Source: DATAEK01 sp036258055 (GTDB taxonomy: Bacteria > Acidobacteriota > Vicinamibacteria > Vicinamibacterales > 2-12-FULL-66-21). From it: a stretch of 20,822 bases of DNA. The notes beneath the pieces are model-generated. The model made no database searches. It was not told the DNA's origin and saw nothing but the letters and a program-made list of their open reading frames with translations. Positions within the stretch are counted from its first letter, which is position 1; the number at the start of each line of letters is the position of its first letter. The translations under genes and the position numbers were made by a program. Below are positions 15,019 through 20,822 of the stretch, in pieces. The DNA is taken from NCBI GenBank assembly GCA_036258055.1, contig DATAEK010000201.1, positions 1 to 20,822 on the forward strand, in the 5' to 3' direction.

Positions 15019-15267
15019 TCAACCAGTGCTCGAGAGTGTCGCCCGAACGACAGCGACCACTTTACGGCCTGACGGGAGCACGCCCAAGGCTGCCAAAGCG
15101 CCGCCATCAACCACCGTCTTTCCGTCTACCAGCACCTTGAACTCACCGTAGCGGCCCCGCACCATCTCAACCTCCGTGCGTAGTTCACGACGAAGTCGTG
15201 CCGCCACCCGGACGGCGTGCAAACCGGACACTCAATATGCGCAGTAGCGGACAGCAATGCGAACCAT
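15019..15267 (-). CDS. SelW-like (Rdx family) selenoprotein, TGA read as selenocysteine at residue 12
   Basis: From the ATG at 15267 (GGAGG five bases upstream) the frame encodes 82 residues with one internal TGA at 15232-15234. It begins MVRIAVRYCAYU, a beta strand leading into a CxxU motif, exactly where SelW/SelT/Rdx proteins carry CxxU or CxxC. It continues with a helix (VRVAARLRRELRTEVEMV), then GEFKVLVDGKTVVDGG, the family's F-E-V-x-V-D-G region, and ends with a helix VVAVVRATL. Length is normal for SelW. A hairpin with a G-containing loop follows the TGA (15200-15216). The fold is thioredoxin-like with a presumed thiol/selenol redox role. An ordinary gene caller would start at the GTG right after the TGA, losing the active site. 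Selenocysteine machinery is not in this window, so decoding is inferred. Confidence 0.82.
15200..15216 (-). promoter_or_regulatory. Candidate bacterial SECIS element
   Basis: On the coding strand GCCGTC-CGGGT-GGCGGC makes a 6-bp stem (one G-T pair) with a five-base loop. It starts 15 bases after the selenocysteine TGA, and the loop lies 21 bases after it. The second loop base is G. As I recall, bacterial SECIS elements need a guanine in the first two loop positions and a spacing of roughly 16-37 bases, so it fits. A second perfect hairpin, CACGAC-TTC-GTCGTG, follows at 15186-15200. Confidence 0.6.
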
Positions 15268-15372
15268 GTCCACCTCCAGCACGTCCCGAACGCTCGACGC
15301 GGCGGCTTCAAAGGTCGAATGTCCGCCCCAGTCCTGGCGAAGCCGCGCAGCGGCAACGGCCGACCTTCTGTG

Positions 15373-15936
15373 TCAGGGCTCCGTCGTCTTTCGATTCAAC
15401 GCCGTCGTCAGAACTTTCAGCAGGCGCGCATACCGCGCGTCATCACGGCTGAAACGAGCGTTGTAATCCTCTTCCGTCAGCTTCTGCGTGAACCATTTCC
15501 CGTCATACGACACGGTCGTGCCACCGTTGATGGTCGTGCTGTCGAATGGATGATCTGACTCGCAAACGGGCGTCAGCCCGTCGGCCAGCGAGTCGACGAC
15601 GAAGAAGTGTCCCTGCCGGTTCGCCTGGCCCTGGATGTCGAGATAGGCATCCATGTATTGGCCTTCGGCAATCCGTTTGTCGATCGCCGCTGGCACCGGA
15701 TAGGGCGCGCTGACGACGAGCAGCAGCGATTCCGGAATGTAGAGCGCCGCAATGTAGCGGCCCGATTCCTCCGGATCGGGGGCAGCGATTCCGTCCAGGT
15801 GGAGCCGGTCGAGCAACGCCGTGAGTGACGCCGCGGCAGCGGCGGATTGCGGGCCCTGGTCCGTCGCTCCTTGCGGAACCGCAGGAACGGTCGCCAGAAG
15901 GACGACTAGTACGCCTAGGATCGTGAAGCGTTTCAT
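15373..15936 (-). CDS. Secreted hypothetical protein (187 aa)
   Basis: The ATG at 15936 follows GGGAGGA and gives a classical signal peptide: MKRFTILG, a hydrophobic core (VLVVLLATVPA) and a likely cut near VPQGA. The mature protein has no cysteine-rich or metal motif that I recognise. It contains ESGRYIAALYIPESLLLVVSAPYP and a C-terminal region ending in LLKVLTTALNRK, with one cysteine (VCESDH). I do not recognise a family. It heads the minus-strand group that continues with the SelW-like gene 105 bp downstream and the multicopper oxidase, so a periplasmic redox-related role is possible but unproven. A further in-frame extension upstream of 15936 has no ribosome binding site. Confidence 0.65.
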   Translation of the reverse strand: MKRFTILGVLVVLLATVPAVPQGATDQGPQSAAAAASLTALLDRLHLDGIAAPDPEESGRYIAALYIPESLLLVVSAPYPVPAAIDKRIAEGQYMDAYLDIQGQANRQGHFFVVDSLADGLTPVCESDHPFDSTTINGGTTVSYDGKWFTQKLTEEDYNARFSRDDARYARLLKVLTTALNRKTTEP

Positions 15937-16189
15937 GGGTGGATCCTCCCGCCGGCGAAACTGCCGTAATCGTGCCACCGCAGCTGCTGGCAGTCCGCGG
16001 CAAATCCGGAGGCGGTGGGTGGCGCTGCAGCGATCCTTCGTGGAAATTCCCCCATCTCGGGGAAAAACTCTCACGGGTCCGAGAGCCGTGCCGGCGGGCA
16101 GCGCCTCGTTTCTGCAGCCTGGTCGCGTATCGCGAATGACAGAAGGCTGATCCAAGCGTGGCATGCATGTTGCCCCCGATAGGGCGCGC

Positions 16190-17515
16190 ATGCCACTGAA
16201 CCCCTGCGAACTCGAGATCGACCTTTTTTGCCGCGGGCTTCGCGTGCCGGGTCACGTGTCGCTCGAGGGTGCACGAGGGATCCGCCGGACGCGCGCGGGG
16301 CTCGGTTCCGGCCTTGAATTGACCATCCCGACCGGGTCGTGGCTCAAGCCCGCCATCTGGATGAACGCGCCGGTCGTCGAGCCGTTCGTCCGGACGTCGC
16401 CGTATCTGCTCGCGGGCCATCCCGGCGCCTATGAAATCCTCGATCAACGCACCGACTACAAGTACGCCGTCGACATCCCACGTGAACCGAACTGGTACCG
16501 CAGATTGACATCGTTCGAAGTCCCGATGTCACAGATCGGCGTGCTTCAGGGCACGTACCTCGGCATTTACATCAATCCGATCTGTGAGTTCTGGTCGACC
16601 GGTCTGAACTGCCGGTTCTGTACAACCGGTCAGAACGTCGGCGGCGTCGAGGCCGCGGCGAAAAAAGTCGAAGACGTGCTCGAGACCTGCTGCGCCGCGA
16701 AAGAGGAATCGAAAATCACGTTCGTTCATCTGAATGGCGGGTTCCAGGGCGGCCACGCGCTCGAGTTCGCTGCGCCATTCGTCCGCGCGATCAAGGAAGA
16801 TGTGGGGCTGCTCGTCGGCGTGCAGCTGACGCCGGAGCGTGACTTCACGCGGTACGACCGTTTGATCGACCTGGGCGTCAATCATTTTTCGTTCTGCCTC
16901 GAGCTGCTCGATCCTGGCTGGTTCGCGACAGTCTGTCCTGGAAAGGCGCGGACGCTCGGCCAAGACCTCTTCTTCGAGGCGATCGAGTACTGCGCGTCCC
17001 GCCTGCCACGCGGCGCCGTCTCCGGCGAAATCATTGCGGGCATCGAGCCCATCGCCAACACGATCGACGCGATCGAACGAATCACCGCGCTCGGGGCGTT
17101 TCCAACTGTCTGCATCTTCCGTCCGACGGTGGCGTCACAGATGGCGGCCTGGCCGTCGCCCTCGTACGACGACATGCGCCGCGTGATGGCAGCCGCGTAC
17201 GACGCCTGCCGCCGTCGGCGCGTGCCGATCGGCCTGGCGCCGAATATCGAGGTCAGCCTGGTCGTGAACCCAGACGACGCCGTGTTTCTGGCGCCTCGGA
17301 CGATGGATTTCTTCGCCTACGAGGCGTGGAGGCGGATGCTGCGGATCGCAGCCCGGCCAGTGTTCCTCCACGAAATGGGTACGCACGTCCGCAAGGCGCG
17401 TGGTGAAGACGACCCAAGACGAACAGAGATGCACTCGTGGAGGTCCAGCATCGCGCGGGCCGCTCCGAGCGGCATGTCACTCACGAATGGAGATCAGAAT
17501 GGCGGCCACAGATGA
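16190..17515 (+). CDS. Radical SAM protein with CX8CX2C cluster motif
   Basis: This 441-aa protein is read from the ATG at 16190 (AGGG upstream); an ATG at 16163 is possible. The cysteines C132, C141 and C144 in ICEFWSTGLNCRFCTTG are spaced CX8CX2C rather than the usual CX3CX2C. Downstream features fit a radical SAM barrel: ITFVHLNGGFQGG as the SAM-binding glycine-rich strand, LLVGVQLTPE, FSFCLELLD, and AVSGEIIAGIEP. It would cleave SAM with a 4Fe-4S cluster to start a radical reaction. The substrate is unknown, and I recall only uncharacterised families with similar spacing. It overlaps the korA start by 17 bp on the same strand, so it is translationally linked to the 2-oxoacid oxidoreductase. 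Confidence 0.8.
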   Translation: MPLNPCELEIDLFCRGLRVPGHVSLEGARGIRRTRAGLGSGLELTIPTGSWLKPAIWMNAPVVEPFVRTSPYLLAGHPGAYEILDQRTDYKYAVDIPREPNWYRRLTSFEVPMSQIGVLQGTYLGIYINPICEFWSTGLNCRFCTTGQNVGGVEAAAKKVEDVLETCCAAKEESKITFVHLNGGFQGGHALEFAAPFVRAIKEDVGLLVGVQLTPERDFTRYDRLIDLGVNHFSFCLELLDPGWFATVCPGKARTLGQDLFFEAIEYCASRLPRGAVSGEIIAGIEPIANTIDAIERITALGAFPTVCIFRPTVASQMAAWPSPSYDDMRRVMAAAYDACRRRRVPIGLAPNIEVSLVVNPDDAVFLAPRTMDFFAYEAWRRMLRIAARPVFLHEMGTHVRKARGEDDPRRTEMHSWRSSIARAAPSGMSLTNGDQNGGHR

Positions 17516-19294
17516 CCTCCTGATCGGATGGCGGGCGCTGGCGGAGACGGGGTGATTTCGGCCGGAGAATCGCTGATCAACGCCGCGGCGCTGACAGGCT
17601 ACCACGCGATTCTCACGAAGAGTTTCGGGCCGCAGATTCGCGGCGGCGAATCGTCATTCCGTCTTCGGGTCGCAGCGAAGGAAGTGTTCGCCGTCAGTGG
17701 CACTCTGGACGTCGCAATCGCCTCAACTGGGACGATTTTCTGCGTTTCGGCACGGAGCTGCCCGTCGGCGTCGGCACGACGATGATCTATGAGTCGGAAT
17801 GTGGACCGGTGCCGGACGCGATATCGCTCGCCGGAGTGGCCGGATTCGATCTCGTGGCTGCCCCGATCGCCCGCCTTGCCAAGGAATCCGGTTCCGACAA
17901 GATGAAGAACGCGGTCGTGCTCGGTCTGCTGGCAGACTGGCTGGGGTTTATTCCCGAAGCGCTGCTGGCGGGACTGAGCCGCAAGTTCGCGAAGAAGGGG
18001 CCTGCGGTGCTCGAAGCGAACGAGCGAGCGTTTGCCGCCGGCCGCAGCTACGCCGCCGACAACCCTCTGCCCGCGGCAAAACGGCTCGCATCGATTGACG
18101 TCCCGCCAGTTCCGAAGCTGCTGACCGACGGTAACGAAATGTGCGGCGCCGCGGCGATCTTCGCAGGCTGCACCTTTTTCGGCGGCTATCCGATCACGCC
18201 ATCGACCGAGATCATGCAGTATCTCGGCCGCGAGATCTGGAAGTACGGCGGTGCGGTTTTCCAGGCCGAAGACGAGATCGCGGGAGTTGCCGCCGTCGTC
18301 GGTGCCTCATTTGCCGGAAAGAAGGCCATGACCGCGACGTCGGGTCCAGGCATGTCGCTCAAAACCGAAGTCCTTGGACTCGCGAGCATCGCCGAACTGC
18401 CGCTCGTGTGCGTGAACGTCCAACGCGCAGGACCGGCCACGGGAATCCCGACGAAGAGCGAGCAGGCGGACCTCTTCCAGGCCGTCTTCTCCGCGCACGG
18501 CGACGTCGTCCGGCCAGTGCTGGCGGCAACAAACGTGAGGGACATGTTCGCGACGACCGTCGACGCATTCAACATCGCGGAGGAGTATCAGACACCCGTC
18601 ATCGTGCTCTCCGATGCCGATATCGGCCAGAGGAAGGAAGTCGTCGACCCGATCGACACGTCCGCGTTCCGGCTCGTCGAACGGCGGAAGCCAACACTGC
18701 CGGAGTTGGAGAACTATCACCGTTTCGTGGTCACGGACTCGGGGATCAGCCCCATCAGCGAGCCTGGAATGCCTGGCGGCAACTATCTGGCATCCGGCAT
18801 CGAGCACAACGAGAGTGGAGCGCCGACGGCCAGCGGTGCCGTCCACGCAAAAGATGAACGAGAAGCGCATCCACAAGTTCGCGACGCTCATGGCGCGTCG
18901 GGATCTGTTTGACATCCATGGGCCGTCCGACGCGCCGATCGGAATCGTAAGCTGGGGGAGCGTGTCCGGCGTGGCGCGTGAGGCGCTCGCCCTCGCCAGG
19001 CGGAGCGGCCTGCCGGCCAAGCTCATGGTGCCGAGACTCCTGTATCCAGTCGCACAACAGGTGTACGAGGAGTTCTTCGCCTCTGTGCGTACAGGTTTCG
19101 TCGTCGAGCAGTCGCACCAGGGGCAGCTGTATCGGCTGCTGCGCATGTTCGTCGACCTGCCTCAGGGAATGACATCTCTGTCCCGCAGCGGATCCAATCC
19201 CTTTACGCCGCTCGAGCTGATGAACCATCTCCGGGATCGGGCGATAGCGCTGGAGCGTGCGGCGATTCCCGAGCTCGAGACGCAGAGCGATTGA
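17499..19294 (+). pseudogene. korA: 2-oxoacid:ferredoxin oxidoreductase, fused gamma-alpha subunit, three frameshifts
   Basis: Joined across frames this encodes a ~598-aa KorA: an N-terminal gamma domain (GAGGDGVISAGESL, then FGPQIRGGESSFRLRV) followed by the alpha/pyrimidine-binding domain (GNEMCGAAAIFAGCTFFGGYPITPSTEI, then TATSGPGMSL). With KorB it would oxidise a 2-oxoacid, most likely 2-oxoglutarate, to acyl-CoA and reduce ferredoxin. Three single-base indels break it: one base missing at 17526-17528 (LLIG|MAGAGG), one missing at 17720-17722 (DVAIA|LNWDDF), and one extra A in the A run at 18849-18852 (HAK|MNEKR). No in-frame stop or other decay is seen, so either very recent inactivation or sequence error is possible. 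The start at 17499 has GGAG upstream and lies inside the radical SAM gene. Confidence 0.8.
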
Positions 19295-19308
19295 TCGAGG
19301 AGACGGTG

Positions 19309-20181
19309 ATGTCGATCGAAACGTATCAAGCGAAGGACTACAAGAGCGAGCTGAAACCCATTTGGTGCCCGGGCTGCGGCGATTTCGGCGTGATGCAGGC
19401 GATTTATCGTGCACTCGCCGGGATCAACCGAGCGCCACACGAGATCGCGTTCGTCTCGGGAATCGGTTGTTCGAGCCGGATCCCAGGGTACACGACCGTG
19501 TACGGCTTCAACAGCGTGCACGGCAGAGCGCTGCCGATTGCGCAGGGCATCAAGCTCGCCCATCCGGAGCTGCTGGTGCTGTGCGCCGGCGGAGACGGCG
19601 ATGGCTTCTCGATTGGCGGCGGACACCTTCCGCACGCGATTCGCCGCAACCTCGATTTGACCTACGTTGTGATGGACAACCAGATCTACGGATTGACCAA
19701 AGGACAGCTGTCGCCCACCTCGCCGCGCGGGCTGAACACCGCGTCATCCGTGTTTGGAAGTCTGGAAGAACCAGTCAATCCCCTGCTCTATACGCTCGCG
19801 TATGGTGCTCGCTTCGTCGCACAGGGAACGCCGGCGGACATGGCCGGACTTGCAACCATGATCGAGGAGGGCATTCGTTACCCGGGATTCGCGTTCATCA
19901 ACGTGCAATCGCCCTGCATCACGTTCGGCCAGCCGGAAGCCCAGCTCAAGGTCCACAAGGCAGGAATGAAAAAGCTCGAGAGCGCCGGCCATGATTCATC
20001 GGATCGGCTGAAGGCGATGGATCTCGCGCGCGAGTACGGGCGGACGCTGTATACCGGAGTGTTCTACAAGGATCCCTCGCCGCCGCCCACCTTCGACCGT
20101 CTCGTGGCGGAGCGTCAGCGCGCGCTCGCGCCGAAGGCGAGGCCGCGCACCGAGATTCTTCAGGCGTTCGTTCCTCGCTGA
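19309..20181 (+). CDS. korB: 2-oxoacid:ferredoxin oxidoreductase beta subunit (TPP-binding)
   Basis: This 290-aa beta subunit carries the thiamine pyrophosphate site of the oxidoreductase. Seen: IWCPGCGDFGV at 18-28 (family-specific CPGCG), SGIGCSSRIPGY, the TPP/Mg motif beginning GDGDGFSIGGG at 95 and ending with the downstream Asn in VVMDNQIYGLTKGQ, and CITFGQ, a stretch commonly found in KorB-like proteins. The ATG at 19309 follows GAGGAGA. The frame is intact, unlike korA, which ends 14 bp upstream. Length is slightly below that of many KorB proteins. 2-Oxoglutarate is the favoured substrate, and branched-chain or other 2-oxoacids cannot be excluded. No dedicated ferredoxin gene is seen in the operon. 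Confidence 0.9.
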   Translation: MSIETYQAKDYKSELKPIWCPGCGDFGVMQAIYRALAGINRAPHEIAFVSGIGCSSRIPGYTTVYGFNSVHGRALPIAQGIKLAHPELLVLCAGGDGDGFSIGGGHLPHAIRRNLDLTYVVMDNQIYGLTKGQLSPTSPRGLNTASSVFGSLEEPVNPLLYTLAYGARFVAQGTPADMAGLATMIEEGIRYPGFAFINVQSPCITFGQPEAQLKVHKAGMKKLESAGHDSSDRLKAMDLAREYGRTLYTGVFYKDPSPPPTFDRLVAERQRALAPKARPRTEILQAFVPR

Positions 20182-20241
20182 TGATCTGTCTGTAGTGGTC
20201 TATCCGCTGCCCGCCACTCCTGTCGCAGCGCCTCCATGGGA

Positions 20242-20466
20242 TCACGCTTGCCAACGGCTGTGTGAGTTTCGCCACTTATTCGCCGGCGCCAGGAGACCGT
20301 CGAGTTCGAGCAGGCCGCGCTCTAGCGACCGGGCGCGCTGCGCATCGACGTCCTTTCGCATGCGATCGATGATGTCACAGAACCGCGAATCCACTCGCAG
20401 TTCGGCCAGGATCGGATCGCGCTCGAGCTGCAAGCGTCGACGTAGACCTTCGTGGCGCTCGATCAC
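20242..20466 (-). pseudogene. C-terminal remnant resembling a TPR-repeat regulatory protein
   Basis: A 74-codon frame encodes LERDPILAELRVDSRFCDIID, then RMRKDVDAQRARSLERGLLELDGLL. This resembles the closing segment of TPR-containing adenylate-cyclase or Ser/Thr-kinase type proteins (ERDP...LR.DPRF...RMR.D...QR). This is recognition from memory only. A TAG directly precedes the frame, and no upstream TPR or kinase domain follows in any frame, because the monooxygenase gene starts within 32 bp. It is therefore most likely a gene remnant. It fills most of the 316-bp gap between korB and the next gene. Confidence 0.4.
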
Positions 20467-20497
20467 CTACGTGACGTGAGGAATCTGCGTCGCGCCC

Positions 20498-20822
20498 TCA
20501 CGGCGAGACCGTGAGGCCGATCTGCTTGAGCAGCGGTTCGAGGTCGTCGCCCGAGGCTGGAACGCAGGCGAGGATCCTCGCCCTGGTCTGTCGGACCCAC
20601 GGGTCCGCGCCGGAAAGCGCGCGCACCTCGCCGCCGGCGCCGAGGAGCCACTGCCACGTCTCGTGCGTCTCGGTCGCGAATTCCTCGAGTAGCGACGCGG
20701 TCCCTCCCGCGCGCAGGATCCGCATCATGCGCGCCGCCAGCTCGCGCGCTTCCACCAGGCCCGAATTCATGCTGTGCACGCCGACCGGGGCCGCCTGGTG
20801 CGCGGCATCCCCGGCGAGCCAG
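20498..20822 (-). CDS. FAD-dependent monooxygenase (PF01494 type), C-terminal part, truncated by window
   Basis: The frame runs off the right edge of the window, and about 107 C-terminal residues are visible. They open with WLAGDAAHQAAPVGVHSMNSG, the second FAD-binding motif (GDAAH) of aromatic hydroxylase-like flavoprotein monooxygenases, followed by the usual long helix (LVEARELAARMMRIL). The family expects GDAAH...P.GG.GMN at this point; here it reads APVGVHSMNSG, a typical variant. The enzyme would insert an oxygen atom into an aromatic or other substrate using NAD(P)H. The substrate-binding part is outside the window, so specificity is unknown. Confidence 0.8.
   Translation of the reverse strand, partial: WLAGDAAHQAAPVGVHSMNSGLVEARELAARMMRILRAGGTASLLEEFATETHETWQWLLGAGGEVRALSGADPWVRQTRARILACVPASGDDLEPLLKQIGLTVSP

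Noticed and set aside
15019..15231. 70-aa protein starting at the GTG immediately after the TGA
   Set aside because: The GTG has no proper ribosome binding site and the frame upstream of the TGA continues the SelW-like strand and CxxU motif. The ATG at 15267 with GGAGG is the better start.
17499..19294. Programmed ribosomal frameshifting in korA
   Set aside because: Three separate shifts would be needed, and two of them lack a slippery heptamer. Indels or sequence errors explain it more simply.

Overview
This is a high-GC (by eye, clearly above 60 %) bacterial window. Strand-switching small operons, Tat-dependent oxidases, a PAS-rich kinase, a KorAB-type 2-oxoacid oxidoreductase and many structured intergenic repeats suggest a soil-type Acidobacteriota, perhaps class Vicinamibacteria. 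The taxon call rests on general gene flavour and on remembered repeat types, so it is moderate to low confidence. No rRNA or other phylogenetic marker is present.

Layout. 1-2956 (+): the tail of an acyl-CoA ligase, a Tat-exported flavin amine oxidase, a 91-aa secreted protein and a small SAM methyltransferase. 2988-10317 (-): asparagine synthetase B, a secreted DUF3574 protein, a thioesterase followed by 6-phosphogluconolactonase, a short sigma-54-activator-like protein lacking a Walker A motif, and a NarL-type response regulator overlapping a three-PAS histidine kinase by 8 bp. 10318-12881 is a repeat-rich island holding only tadA and tRNA-Ser(CGA). It contains two different short-period arrays arranged as inverted arms, a dispersed ~65-bp repeat, hairpins that keep one loop while changing their stems, and a 22-bp copy of the tRNA 3' end separated from the tRNA by paired hairpins. 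12882-15936 (-): a secreted protein, an overlooked SelW-like selenoprotein with an in-frame TGA, and a Tat-exported multicopper oxidase. 16190-20181 (+): an unusual radical SAM protein overlapping a 2-oxoacid:ferredoxin oxidoreductase (KorA/KorB). korA carries three single-base frameshifts. 20242-20822 (-): a gene remnant and the 3' end of an FAD-dependent monooxygenase.

The strongest overlooked item is the SelW-like gene at 15019-15267. Its TGA lies in a CxxU redox motif, a strong ribosome binding site precedes its ATG, and a SECIS-like hairpin follows the TGA at a suitable distance. The most unusual non-coding structure is the set of hairpins and inverted arrays around tadA and tRNA-Ser. 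The KorAB locus looks like a central-carbon module (oxidative decarboxylation of a 2-oxoacid with ferredoxin reduction) joined to an uncharacterised radical SAM enzyme, but its alpha subunit cannot be read as one frame in this sequence.
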